NCBI RefSeq assembly: GCF_001042985.1 | Contig: NZ_JYKY01000023.1 | Span: forward strand, 1 to 64,000 | Length of the DNA stretch: 64,000 nucleotides | Source: Pseudomonas lundensis | Lineage (GTDB): Bacteria > Pseudomonadota > Gammaproteobacteria > Pseudomonadales > Pseudomonadaceae | Direction: 5' to 3' | Shown: piece after piece, positions 8,960 through 16,690 of the stretch | Numbering within the stretch: the stretch's first letter is position 1 | Layout: each line of letters starts with the position of its first letter | Notes under the pieces: generated by a model | The model's database searches: none | The model's input: the letters and a program-made list of their open reading frames with translations, nothing else | What the model was told of the DNA's origin: nothing | Made by a program: the position numbers and the translations under genes

Positions 8960-9733
8960 ATGAGTTACGAAACCATTCTGTTGGACATTCACGGGCGCGT
9001 CGGCTTGATTACCCTGAACCGGCCGCAAGCCCTGAACGCCTTGAATGCGCAGTTGGTCAGCGAAGTGAATCACGCGCTTGACCGCCTGGAAGCGGACAAC
9101 GAGATCGGCTGCATTGTGCTGACCGGTTCGAAGAAAGCCTTCGCCGCCGGTGCTGACATCAAGGAAATGGCTGATCTTACGTACCCACAGATTTACCTGG
9201 ACGATCTGTTCTCGGACAGTGAGCGCGTGTCGACCCGCCGCAAGCCCATCATTGCCGCCGTTGCCGGGTTCGCCTTGGGTGGCGGGTGTGAGCTGGCGAT
9301 GATGTGTGACTTCATTCTGGCCGGTGACAACGCCAAGTTTGGCCAGCCTGAAATCAACCTCGGCGTACTGCCGGGCATGGGCGGCACCCAGCGTTTGACG
9401 CGTGCGGTAGGCAAGGCCAAGGCCATGGAAATGTGCCTCAGCGGGCGTTTGATTGATGCTGCCGAAGCTGAACGCTCGGGGCTGGTATCACGCGTGGTGC
9501 CGGTGGATGAGTTGGTCGAAGAAGCCCTGAAAGTGGCGGCCGTGATTGCCAAAAAATCCCTGCCGGTGTTGATGCTGACCAAAGAATGCGTCAACCGCGC
9601 GTTCGAAGTGAATTTGGCCGAAGGCGTGCGTTTTGAGCGCCGTGTGTTCCATTCACTGTTCGCCACGCAGGATCAGAAAGAAGGCATGGCGGCGTTTGTT
9701 GCCAAGCGCGAAGCCGACTTCAGGCATCAGTGA
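8960..9733 (+). CDS. Enoyl-CoA hydratase
   Basis: This crotonase-fold protein of 257 aa hydrates trans-2-enoyl-CoA. The oxyanion-hole segments AFAAGADIKEM and ALGGGCELAM are present, as are the two glutamates expected for hydration (in GGCELAM and GQPEINLGVLPG). The start at 8960 follows a GAGGAG site. It ends the plus-strand set and meets the minus-strand acyl-CoA dehydrogenase gene tail-to-tail, with a 13-bp hairpin between. It corresponds by position to fadB1x. Confidence 0.9.
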   Translation: MSYETILLDIHGRVGLITLNRPQALNALNAQLVSEVNHALDRLEADNEIGCIVLTGSKKAFAAGADIKEMADLTYPQIYLDDLFSDSERVSTRRKPIIAAVAGFALGGGCELAMMCDFILAGDNAKFGQPEINLGVLPGMGGTQRLTRAVGKAKAMEMCLSGRLIDAAEAERSGLVSRVVPVDELVEEALKVAAVIAKKSLPVLMLTKECVNRAFEVNLAEGVRFERRVFHSLFATQDQKEGMAAFVAKREADFRHQ

Positions 9734-9741
9734 TTGATCCG

Positions 9742-9773
9742 GTGCAGCGCGGTCTGGACGGACCGCGTTGCAC
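9742..9773. terminator. Hairpin between converging operons
   Basis: A 13-bp stem with one G-U pair (9742-9754 with 9761-9773) lies between two gene ends. There is no T tract, so it may be an mRNA 3' stabiliser rather than a classical terminator. Confidence 0.5.
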
Positions 9774-9799
9774 GGACGGGAGATCCGCCTGATTGCGGC

Positions 9800-10951
9800 T
9801 TAAACCAAATAGTGTTTCAGCTCGCGTGCAATGACCATGCGTTGAATCTCACTCGAGCCCTCATAAATTTGCGTGATTCGCGCATCCCGGTAGTAACGCT
9901 CCACCGGGTAATCTTCCAGGTAGCCATAGCCGCCATGAATCTGGATGGCTTTGGAGCACACATACTCGGCAATTTCCGAGGCAAACAACTTGGCCTGCGA
10001 GGCCTCTGACAGGCATGGTTTACCGGCGCTGCGCAGTCTGGCCGCATGCAGGATCAGCAAGCGCGCGGCGTTGAGCCGGGTCTGCATGTCGGCAAGCATG
10101 TTGGCGACGCTCTGGTGTTCAATGATGGCTTTATCGAATTGCACGCGATCACGGGCGTAGCTGAGCGCGGCTTCAAAGGCGGCGCGGGCGATGCCAAGGG
10201 CTTGCGCGGCAATGCCGATACGACCGCCCTCAAGGTTGGACAGCGCGATGGCCAGCCCTTTACCGCGATCCCCCAACAGGCTGCTTTCGGGCACGGTGCA
10301 GTTGCTCAGTGTGACCGCGCAGGTGTCCGATGCGCGAATGCCCATTTTGTGTTCCGTACGGTCCACGATGAACCCCGGTGTATCGGTCGGCACCAAAAAC
10401 GCCGACAGGCCTTTTTTGCCCAGGTCCGGGTCGGTCACGGCAAACACAATGGCCAATTGAGCGCGTTTGCCATTGCTGACAAATTGCTTGGCACCGTTTA
10501 TCACCCACTGGCCGTCCCGCAGCTCTGCGCGGGTGCGCAGGTTGTGGGCTTCAGAGCCCGCCTGGGGTTCGGTCAGGCAAAAGCAACCGATGGCCTGACC
10601 GCTGGCCAGTTTTTCCAGCCAGGTCTGTTTTTGCGCCTCGCTGCCGTATTTGAGAATGGGGCCACACCCCACCGAGTTGTGAATGCTCATCAGCGCGCCC
10701 GTGGCGCCATCCCCTGCGGAGATCTCTTCGACCGCCAGGGCGTAGGCCACATAATCGACGTAAGTGCCGCCCCATTCCTCGGGCACTACCATGCCGAGCA
10801 GGCCCAGCTCGCCCATTTTTGTCACCAGTGTGTCGTCAATCCAGCCTGCTTTTTCCCAGGCTTGGGCATGGGGTGCGATTTCGCGGCGGGCAAAGTCGCG
10901 GGCCATGTCGCGGATCATCACTTGTTCTTCACTCAGTTCGATGTCCTGCAT
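9800..10951 (-). CDS. Acyl-CoA dehydrogenase (isobutyryl-CoA type likely)
   Basis: This second acyl-CoA dehydrogenase, 383 aa, has CLTEPQAGSEAHN in the FAD-binding region and IYEGSSEIQRM with the catalytic Glu near the C-terminus. The start follows AGGAG inside the end of the upstream gene, 3 nt after its stop, so they are co-transcribed. Next to a 3-hydroxyisobutyryl-CoA hydrolase gene, an isobutyryl-CoA dehydrogenase of valine breakdown is the most economical reading. 2-Methylbutyryl-CoA or butyryl-CoA activity cannot be excluded from sequence. Confidence 0.87.
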   Translation of the reverse strand: MQDIELSEEQVMIRDMARDFARREIAPHAQAWEKAGWIDDTLVTKMGELGLLGMVVPEEWGGTYVDYVAYALAVEEISAGDGATGALMSIHNSVGCGPILKYGSEAQKQTWLEKLASGQAIGCFCLTEPQAGSEAHNLRTRAELRDGQWVINGAKQFVSNGKRAQLAIVFAVTDPDLGKKGLSAFLVPTDTPGFIVDRTEHKMGIRASDTCAVTLSNCTVPESSLLGDRGKGLAIALSNLEGGRIGIAAQALGIARAAFEAALSYARDRVQFDKAIIEHQSVANMLADMQTRLNAARLLILHAARLRSAGKPCLSEASQAKLFASEIAEYVCSKAIQIHGGYGYLEDYPVERYYRDARITQIYEGSSEIQRMVIARELKHYLV

Positions 10952-10954
10952 GGC

Positions 10955-12061
10955 TCAGGCTCCTGTCGGCTTGAAATCAGAGAAAAAACTGGCAACGTGC
11001 GCGGCATCCAGCTGATTCAGAGACGGCGGGTTCCAGTGCGGGGTCTTGTCCTTGTCGATGATCAGTGCGCGCACGCCTTCCATGAGATCACCCCGGTCGA
11101 ACCATTGGCGATCCAGGTGTATTTCCAGCGCGAAGCATTGTTCCAGAGGCAGCTCGCGTCCCCGGCGCAGCATTTCAAGGGTTACGGCCATGGCCAGCGG
11201 CGAGCGGGTGAGCAGCAGATCAGCCGTGGCGGTGGCCCACTCACGTTGATCCGGCAGCGTGACGGCGCGCAGGCGATCAACGATCGCGGGCACAGTGGGG
11301 GCCGAGAACACGTCGTCGATGAGGGCGCGCCGTGATGCCAGTGCAGGGTCTGGCAGCGAGGTGACAGTCAAGGGGTCAAGCAGGGCCTTGAGGTCCTCGG
11401 CGGGTGATTGGGCCCATGTCAGCGCGTTCAGTGCAGCATCAAGCTCCGGCAGTCGGCTGCTGTCGAGGTAGCGATCAGCCAGGCCGCAATACAGCGCGTC
11501 GCTCGCACGGATTTGCACGCCGCTAACGCCGAGATACGTGCCGAGTTCTCCCGGAGTTCGGGTAAGAAAGTAGCTCCCGCCGACGTCAGGGAAATAACCG
11601 ATACCGACTTCGGGCATCGCCAGCTTGCTGCGCTCGGTGACAATACGAAAATCGGCACCCTGCACCAGCCCCATGCCGCCGCCGAGCACAAAACCGTCCA
11701 TCAGGGCCACGATGGGCTTGGGGTAATGGTGCAGGGTCAGGTCGAGGGCGTATTCCTCTTCGAAGAAGGTGTAATGCAGTGTGCCCTGGCTCTGGTAACT
11801 GTCGTACAGCGAGCGGATATCACCGCCGGCGCAGAAGGCTTTTTCACCTGCCCCCCGTAATACAACGGCCTTGATGGCGGGGTCGCTGGACCAGGCATCG
11901 AGATGGCGCTGTAGCGCACGGACCATGTTCAAGTTGATGGCGTTAAGGCCGCCGGGGCGGTTCAGGGTCAGGTGGCCAATGTGGTTGCGCACCTCGGCCA
12001 GAATCTCGCAATGCGTGGCCTCGACATCCTGTGTCGCTGAGGATGAAACCTGTGCAGTCAT
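10955..12061 (-). CDS. Enoyl-CoA hydratase/isomerase family, 3-hydroxyisobutyryl-CoA hydrolase-like
   Basis: At 368 aa this is longer than a plain hydratase and matches 3-hydroxyisobutyryl-CoA hydrolases. The signatures are GEKAFCAGGDI near residue 70, GFVLGGGMGL near 118, and PEVGIGYFPDVGGSYFL near 148, the last typical of the hydrolase branch. The enzyme releases 3-hydroxyisobutyrate in valine catabolism. The ATG at 12061 is preferred over the GTG at 12064 because of GGGAG spacing. It overlaps nothing and drives the dehydrogenase 3 nt downstream. A perfect palindrome GCAAATTTGC lies at 12130-12139 upstream and could be an operator. Confidence 0.85.
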   Translation of the reverse strand: MTAQVSSSATQDVEATHCEILAEVRNHIGHLTLNRPGGLNAINLNMVRALQRHLDAWSSDPAIKAVVLRGAGEKAFCAGGDIRSLYDSYQSQGTLHYTFFEEEYALDLTLHHYPKPIVALMDGFVLGGGMGLVQGADFRIVTERSKLAMPEVGIGYFPDVGGSYFLTRTPGELGTYLGVSGVQIRASDALYCGLADRYLDSSRLPELDAALNALTWAQSPAEDLKALLDPLTVTSLPDPALASRRALIDDVFSAPTVPAIVDRLRAVTLPDQREWATATADLLLTRSPLAMAVTLEMLRRGRELPLEQCFALEIHLDRQWFDRGDLMEGVRALIIDKDKTPHWNPPSLNQLDAAHVASFFSDFKPTGA

Positions 12062-12209
12062 CACTAACTCCCTGCTTTGTCTTGTTATTAAGGGCTGTTC
12101 GTAGACGAACGATGGTCGATGCTAACAGTGCAAATTTGCCAAGTACAACCCGAATAAGTGCAGGGCTGGCATGCATTTTTGCATGCTCGACCTGCGCAAA
12201 TACGCATGG

Positions 12210-12980
12210 TCATTGAGCCAGCCAGCCGCCGTCGACATTCCATGCAGCGCCTCTGACCTGACTGGCGGCTTCACTGCACAGAAACAACACCAACTCGCCC
12301 AATTGCGGCGGGGTGACAAATTCCAGCGAAGGCTGCTTTTCGGCCAGCAGGTCGTGCTGAGCCTGATAAGGGTCGATGCCCTGGCTGATGCGTTGGTCTA
12401 TTTGCGTTTGCACCAACGGCGTCAGAACCCAGCCGGGGCAGATGGCGTTGCAGGTGATGTTGCTGGTCGCCGTTTCTAACCCGACCACTTTGGTCAAGCC
12501 AATGACCCCGTGTTTGGCGGCTACATAGGCCGCTTTACCGACCGAGCCCACAAGGCCGTGGACTGACGCGATGTTGACGATGCGCCCCCAATTGCGTTTG
12601 CGCATGCCGGGCAGGGCGAGGCGGGTGCTGTGGAAAACCGAGGATAGGTTGATGGCGAGGATGGCGTCCCATTGCTCTGCCGGAAACGCTTCAACGCTGG
12701 CCACATGCTGAATGCCGGCATTGTTGACCAAAATGTCAATGCCGCCGAATTCGCGTTCGGCGTAGTCGATCATCTCGGCAATTTGCGCCGGGTCACTGAC
12801 ATCGGCCGCATGATGGCCCACTCGGCCACCCCACTGTTCTACGTCGGCAATGACTTTGCTGGCATCACCAAAGCCGTTGAGTATGAGATCGGCACCGGCT
12901 TTGGCAAGGCTCAATGCAATACCCAGGCCTATCCCGCTGGTGGAGCCGGTGACCAGCGCAGTTTTACCCTTAAGGTTCAT
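12210..12980 (-). CDS. hbdH: 3-hydroxybutyrate dehydrogenase
   Basis: This SDR of 256 aa begins MNLKGKTALVTGSTSGIG, and the NAD motif is intact. IVNIASVHGLVGS and the catalytic YVAAKHG, followed by ICPGWVLTPLV, are characteristic of bacterial D-3-hydroxybutyrate dehydrogenases. The C-terminus is GAAWNVDGGWLAQ. The second ATG (12980) is used because GAGGAA abuts the first one at 12986. It interconverts D-3-hydroxybutyrate and acetoacetate. It lies 148 nt upstream of the hydrolase gene on the same strand, a gap long enough for a separate promoter. Confidence 0.9.
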   Translation of the reverse strand: MNLKGKTALVTGSTSGIGLGIALSLAKAGADLILNGFGDASKVIADVEQWGGRVGHHAADVSDPAQIAEMIDYAEREFGGIDILVNNAGIQHVASVEAFPAEQWDAILAINLSSVFHSTRLALPGMRKRNWGRIVNIASVHGLVGSVGKAAYVAAKHGVIGLTKVVGLETATSNITCNAICPGWVLTPLVQTQIDQRISQGIDPYQAQHDLLAEKQPSLEFVTPPQLGELVLFLCSEAASQVRGAAWNVDGGWLAQ

Positions 12981-13056
12981 GATCATTTCCTCAGGTGAGA
13001 CACGTTGGGTTCGTGAGTGAGGAAACGTAGCACGAGGTTAAAAGCAGCGGATACGA

Positions 13057-13082
13057 AACGGCCCACCAAAAGGCGGGCCGTT
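13057..13082. terminator. Hairpin downstream of ppiC
   Basis: Arms AACGGCCC (13057-13064) and GGGCCGTT (13075-13082) form a perfect 8-bp stem, positioned after the ppiC stop on the minus strand. The T tract is weak. Confidence 0.5.
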
Positions 13083-13101
13083 GTCACGCAGCGCTTGAGG
13101 A

Positions 13102-13383
13102 TTAATCCTGGCGGCTGGTCACTTCAAGCAGGTGATAACCGAACTGGGTTTTGACCGGGCCTTGAACCACGTTGATCGGTGCGCTGAACACGACAGTGTC
13201 AAACTCTTTAACCATCTGGCCTGGACCGAATGAACCCAGGTCGCCACCTTGACGGCTGGAAGGGCAAGTGGAGTTGGCTTTTGCGACTTCAGCGAAATCA
13301 GCGCCGCCTTCGATTTGGGCTTTCAGTTCGTTGCATTTAGCTTCGCTGGCAACAAGGATGTGACGGGCAGTGGCTTTGGCCAT
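13102..13383 (-). CDS. ppiC: Parvulin-type peptidyl-prolyl cis-trans isomerase
   Basis: This is a single-domain parvulin of 93 aa without signal peptide, so cytoplasmic. ARHILV at the N-terminus, STCPSSRQGGDLGSFGPGQM in the middle and TQFGYHLLEV at the end are the parvulin core with its conserved His, Cys and Phe positions. The start at 13383 follows AAAGGAG; the frame opens six codons earlier. It is a general folding helper. It sits alone between the SDR gene and the lipase gene on the same strand. Confidence 0.95.
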   Translation of the reverse strand: MAKATARHILVASEAKCNELKAQIEGGADFAEVAKANSTCPSSRQGGDLGSFGPGQMVKEFDTVVFSAPINVVQGPVKTQFGYHLLEVTSRQD

Positions 13384-13475
13384 GGGAAGTGCTCCTTTCA
13401 ATAAAGGGGTGAGACTACCGGATTCAGGCGCTTTTTTCGCGGCAAAAGTTCCCCCGTCGGTTGTGCTTGTGGGTA

Positions 13476-14357
13476 TTACACGCCTTTGGCCTTGAGACGA
13501 CGCGCGTGTTCGACGTAAAGCCCGGCCGGATCGACGCTTTTGTTGGCCAGTGCGGCGACATGGTTAATGGTGTCCAGATGATCCAGCGGGTAGTCCGAAC
13601 GAATCACCTGCCCCAAGTGGGAGCTGAAACGTCCGACCATCCCGTCATTCTCTTTGCTTTCGCGGGTAAAAAAACTGCCAAACACCCGGCAGGCATTGTG
13701 CAGGGGGTCAAAAATGTTCAAGGATTCTGAGAGCAGCGAGCCTTTGATTATCCCGCTCCATGAATAGTAGAGAACGCCATTCACCTGTTCGGCGCCCATT
13801 GCGCCCCACGTCTCAGGCAGCCCCTGGGGGTATTTTTTGTTGAAGGCGGCCACGCCCTCGGTGGTTAAGGCATTCAATGCACCCAGGGCGTCTTGCGGCA
13901 GTTCCCGGCGACCGCTCAACCTTGAAATGAATCTGCCCAGCGCACTGCTCAGGGCGGCGGCGACGGTTTCTGGCAGTGCGCCTGGGGTGAGTGCCTGACG
14001 GACGCGATCCGCGAGTTCCGACCCCTGATTGGGCCCGCTGACCGAGGTGACAGAGGCCACCCGTTCTGGTGCGACGGCAGCGGCATAGCGAGCGGTAAGG
14101 GCGCCTTGGCTGTGGCCGATCACATTGAATCGCTGTAAGCCGTTTTGTGTGGCCAATGCGCGTAGTTGCTCAAGCAGCTGTTCGCCCCGTTCTTCAGAAC
14201 TGTTGGCGGCTGAGACTTTGGCCACATAGACCGTGGCCCCGGCCTTGTTCAAGGCTTCTTTGATGCCATTGAAGTAATTGAACGGGCCAATGTGGTCGAA
14301 TCCAAAAAGGCCGTGTACCAGCACTATCGGGTAGCGCGTGTTGGCTGACGTATCCAT
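13476..14357 (-). CDS. Triacylglycerol lipase, P. fragi type (family I.1)
   Basis: This alpha/beta hydrolase of 293 aa hydrolyses acylglycerols. VLVHGLFGFD holds the oxyanion-hole region; the nucleophile is Ser 83 in GHSQG; KENDGMVGR and DHLDTINH supply the Asp and His region near the C-terminus. The start at 14357 gives MDTSANTRYP, closely matching the N-terminus of P. fragi lipase as I recall it; earlier in-frame ATGs exist (14363, 14366, 14390, 14417), so the start is not certain. There is no signal peptide, and no lipase foldase gene is adjacent, as in P. fragi. Export, if any, is unexplained by this sequence. Confidence 0.92.
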   Translation of the reverse strand: MDTSANTRYPIVLVHGLFGFDHIGPFNYFNGIKEALNKAGATVYVAKVSAANSSEERGEQLLEQLRALATQNGLQRFNVIGHSQGALTARYAAAVAPERVASVTSVSGPNQGSELADRVRQALTPGALPETVAAALSSALGRFISRLSGRRELPQDALGALNALTTEGVAAFNKKYPQGLPETWGAMGAEQVNGVLYYSWSGIIKGSLLSESLNIFDPLHNACRVFGSFFTRESKENDGMVGRFSSHLGQVIRSDYPLDHLDTINHVAALANKSVDPAGLYVEHARRLKAKGV

Positions 14358-14499
14358 GTCATGCATATCCTCTAAAGGTGTTTGATCCATAAAAATCACC
14401 TTAGGTGAGGGTTTCATAAGCGCTCTGACAGCAGATGTTGTCCAGGCCACCCCTCGAGCGCAGGCCCCAGAACCATTGGCGTCATATTCCTTCTTTAGG

Positions 14500-14611
14500 G
14501 TCTACAAAATCTGTAGGCGGTCATTGTGCTTTCAACCTGCATTTAGAAAAAGATCTGACTCGCAATGGCATCTGGCTCGGCCCCGGGCGCTGCATGCCCG
14601 GGGCATTTTTT
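14500..14611 (+). ncRNA. Possible small RNA ending at an orphan terminator
   Basis: No gene lies on the plus strand between the lipase and aroF genes, both minus-strand. Yet a strong plus-strand terminator ends the gap, and a small hairpin CTACA-AAATC-TGTAG lies at about 14502-14516. A transcript of about 100 nt from near 14500 would fit a small RNA. The promoter is not clear (TTGGCG at 14476-14481 is a weak -35 candidate), and I do not recognise a known sRNA. Confidence 0.3.
14580..14611 (+). terminator. Intrinsic terminator with no plus-strand gene
   Basis: The stem GCCCCGGGC (14580-14588) pairs perfectly with GCCCGGGGC (14596-14604), followed by six T's (14606-14611). The orientation works only on the plus strand, facing the 3' end of aroF. 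It either ends a small RNA or blocks antisense transcription into aroF. Confidence 0.8.
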
Positions 14612-14614
14612 CGC

Positions 14615-15703
14615 TCAGCCGGTTACTTGATTGCGCGCCCGCTGCAGTTGTAGCTGACGGGCAGCAGTGCGCAACAAGGCTTCTGTCTCGTCCCAGCCAA
14701 GGCAACCATCGGTGACGGAAACGCCGTAACGCAGGTTGTCACTCAGGGGCTGGCAGCCTTCGAACAGATGGCTTTCGAGCATCATGCCGATCAAGGATCG
14801 ATCACCGCTCAGGTGCTGTTCAAGCACGTCGTTGAACACGTCCGGTTGACGCAGAGGGTTCTTGCCACTGTTGGCGTGGCTGCAATCGACCATCAAGCGC
14901 GCGGGTATGCCGTTTTTCTCCAGTCCGGCGCGGGCATTGGCGACATGGGTTTGGCTGTAGTTGGGGCCACTGTGCCCACCGCGCAGCACCAGGTGAGTGT
15001 CGGGGTTGCCTGCTGTCAGGATGATTGCCGGATGGCCCTGTTCATCCACGCCGAAGTGCCGATGGCTGTGAGCGGCGCTGCGCATGGCATCGCACGCAAT
15101 CGCCACGCCGCCGTCGGTGCCATTTTTGAAGCCCACTGGCAGGTCCAGCCCGCTGGCCATTTCCCGGTGAATCTGCGATTCGGTGGTGCGTGCGCCAATG
15201 GCGGCCCAGCCCAGCAGGTCGTCGAAGTAGCCCGCCGCAATTGGCTGCAGCAGCTCAGTGGCGACCGGTAGTCCCATGCGCAGCATCTCGATCATTAACT
15301 CGCGTGACAGCGTCAGGCCGTGAGTCATGTCATCGCTGCCATCCAGATGGGGGTCGTAGGCCAGACCTTTCCAGCCAACAGTGGTGCGTGGCTTTTCGAC
15401 GTAGGCCCGCATTACCAGCAGCATGTCCTCGCTCACTTCGCGGGACAGGGCGGCCAGATGGCTGGCGTATTCGAGGGCTGATTGCGGGTCGTGAAGGGAG
15501 CAGGGGCCGACGACGATCAACAGGCGGTCGTCTTTGCCCTCAAGAATGGCGCGGATGGCGTGACGTTGCGCGTGAACCCGCTGTCGCAGGGGTTCGCCGA
15601 GGGGCAATTGCTGCTTGAGCTGGGCTGCGCTTGGCAAGCGCCGGGTCAACACAGGGTTGGCAGGGGGTGGTGCGATGTTCAGTGTGGATACGGTGGCGTT
15701 CAT
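14615..15703 (-). CDS. aroF: 3-deoxy-7-phosphoheptulonate synthase (DAHP synthase)
   Basis: This class I DAHP synthase of 362 aa condenses phosphoenolpyruvate and erythrose 4-phosphate, the first step of aromatic synthesis. VVGPCSLHDPQSALEYA, MRAYVEKPRTTVGWKGL, FKNGTDGG, VLRGGHSGPNY and VDCSHANSGK are the family metal, PEP and phosphate sites. The ATG at 15703 follows AGGAAG; the frame is open further to 15862, but that part overlaps another small ORF and looks non-coding. Upstream lie an aromatic-rich leader peptide and a strong terminator, so expression is very likely controlled by transcription attenuation. Which amino acid inhibits the enzyme cannot be read from sequence. Confidence 0.95.
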   Translation of the reverse strand: MNATVSTLNIAPPPANPVLTRRLPSAAQLKQQLPLGEPLRQRVHAQRHAIRAILEGKDDRLLIVVGPCSLHDPQSALEYASHLAALSREVSEDMLLVMRAYVEKPRTTVGWKGLAYDPHLDGSDDMTHGLTLSRELMIEMLRMGLPVATELLQPIAAGYFDDLLGWAAIGARTTESQIHREMASGLDLPVGFKNGTDGGVAIACDAMRSAAHSHRHFGVDEQGHPAIILTAGNPDTHLVLRGGHSGPNYSQTHVANARAGLEKNGIPARLMVDCSHANSGKNPLRQPDVFNDVLEQHLSGDRSLIGMMLESHLFEGCQPLSDNLRYGVSVTDGCLGWDETEALLRTAARQLQLQRARNQVTG

Positions 15704-15750
15704 GGTTCTGGCTTCCTGGGCAGGCGGCGGGTGTTCCCGCGCGCTCAGCC

Positions 15751-15903
15751 CTAGTGGGGTGTTCGACAGTGGGCCGGGCTGGCTGTAAGGGGATGCGTGC
15801 CACCCAAGTGGTTCCGTTCGGAGGCGGCAGACTGTCCCGAACGACGGTTGATAAATCGCCATGCAGCGCAGAGGTCGAAGCGGTAATAAGTGGCGTAGTT
15901 CAT
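15751..15903 (-). CDS. Small ORF (50 aa) between attenuator and aroF, aromatic-rich start
   Basis: The ATG at 15903 has GAGGA 7 nt upstream. The peptide begins MNYATYYRFDLCAAWRF, six aromatic residues in the first 17, then becomes Arg/Ser/His-rich and ends at TAG 47 nt before the aroF start. It begins about 37 nt after the attenuator T tract, so it would be translated only on read-through mRNA. It may be a second regulatory leader or a real small protein. The homologue spread is unknown to me. Confidence 0.45.
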   Translation of the reverse strand: MNYATYYRFDLCAAWRFINRRSGQSAASERNHLGGTHPLTASPAHCRTPH

Positions 15904-15940
15904 GGGTAAATCCTCAAATTCAATAAATGGTCAGGGGCTG

Positions 15941-15978
15941 AAAAAACAAAACCCCCGGTCGGGTAGCCGACCGGGGGT
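15941..15978 (-). promoter_or_regulatory. Attenuator terminator in the aroF leader
   Basis: On the minus strand a 12-bp perfect stem (15978-15967 with 15962-15951) with a 4-nt loop is followed by TTTTGTTTTTT. It lies between the leader peptide stop and aroF, so it ends transcription unless an alternative fold forms. A competing hairpin can form upstream between GGGTAT in the leader's aromatic codons and ATACCC just after its stop. Confidence 0.9.
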
Positions 15979-16026
15979 GAGAATTCTCTGGTAGGCGACC
16001 CCTGAAACGTGGGCGCCGAATGGGTA

Positions 16027-16161
16027 TCAGGCGCGCCAGTGGCTAAACCAATACCCAAAATAAAATCGTGCAGCAGAGTCTGTGTTGTTCGCGCACACAG
16101 TGCCGACCAAGCGAGAAACGCTGGTGCTCTGGCACATGTGGGTGATGGCGTTGTGCAACAT
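16027..16161 (-). CDS. Aromatic leader peptide of aroF (44 aa)
   Basis: The ORF starts at ATG 16161 with GGAG 7 nt upstream and stops with TGA at 16027-16029. Its C-terminal end reads ARFYFGYWFSHWRA: three Phe, two Tyr and two Trp codons within 11 codons. This is the hallmark of a ribosome-stalling leader that senses charged Phe, Tyr and Trp tRNAs. The aromatic codons lie inside the 5' arm of a hairpin (GGGTAT...ATACCC), and the attenuator terminator follows about 50 nt downstream. Stalling at these codons should favour read-through into aroF. TTGACT about 60 nt upstream may be the -35 box. Confidence 0.85.
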   Translation of the reverse strand: MLHNAITHMCQSTSVSRLVGTVCANNTDSAARFYFGYWFSHWRA

Positions 16162-16378
16162 GGGTGCTCTCCGATGAATGGCTGAAGCTTACGCGAGGCA
16201 AGTCAACAGATTCAATCAAAAATTTCTATGAGTGCTGATCCCGCGGGCTATAAGCCATTTTGCACGTGAGTGCGACAAGTGATTCAGGCGCGGCCAAGGT
16301 GCTTATAGCAGGGGAATTGAACAGGGCCTGACCCCGGTTCAATACTAAATCGGGTGGCATTCCCAATTAAGCGCATAC

Positions 16379-16609
16379 TCAAGGAAGTTCATCGTATTTC
16401 GCCGCAGAATCAGGCGCAATGATGCCGTCCTTCATGCCCAGAAGTACCGCCACTTTGTGGGCTTCTCCACGCTTCCCTTTTTTGCGCCCGGCGAGCACTT
16501 GATAGGTGGTCGCGGGGTCAACGCCGTGCTCTCGAGCAAACTCTTGAACCGACTTTCCCTGATGTTCCAGCCATGCCTTGGCTTGTGCGGCAGTACGAAT
16601 TCCGGTCAT
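16379..16609 (-). CDS. Phage-type DNA-binding protein, BcepMu gp16-like
   Basis: This small protein of 76 aa has AWLEHQGKSVQEFAREHGVD, then TTYQVLAGRKKGKRGEAHKV and AVLLGMKDG. This is the helix-turn-helix pattern of the BcepMu gp16 family, found in Mu-like phages and phage-derived loci. It is divergent from a broken repressor gene on the plus strand, as in a lysogeny switch. No other phage genes follow, so it appears to be a left-over regulatory module next to gacA. Whether it still binds DNA is unknown. Confidence 0.75.
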   Translation of the reverse strand: MTGIRTAAQAKAWLEHQGKSVQEFAREHGVDPATTYQVLAGRKKGKRGEAHKVAVLLGMKDGIIAPDSAAKYDELP

Positions 16610-16690
16610 AGTTCAAAACCGTTCAAAATTGTTTAATATTTTTTGATTATACCATCCTCGCGGGTGTTGAAAATGGGAACTTACATCCAA

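Noticed and set aside
10046..11335. Plus-strand open frame opposite the acyl-CoA dehydrogenase and hydrolase genes
   Set aside because: Spans two well-supported minus-strand genes; no recognisable protein.
15704..15862. N-terminal extension of DAHP synthase by 53 residues
   Set aside because: The extension has no family counterpart and overlaps the small ORF; the ATG at 15703 has a ribosome site and gives normal length.
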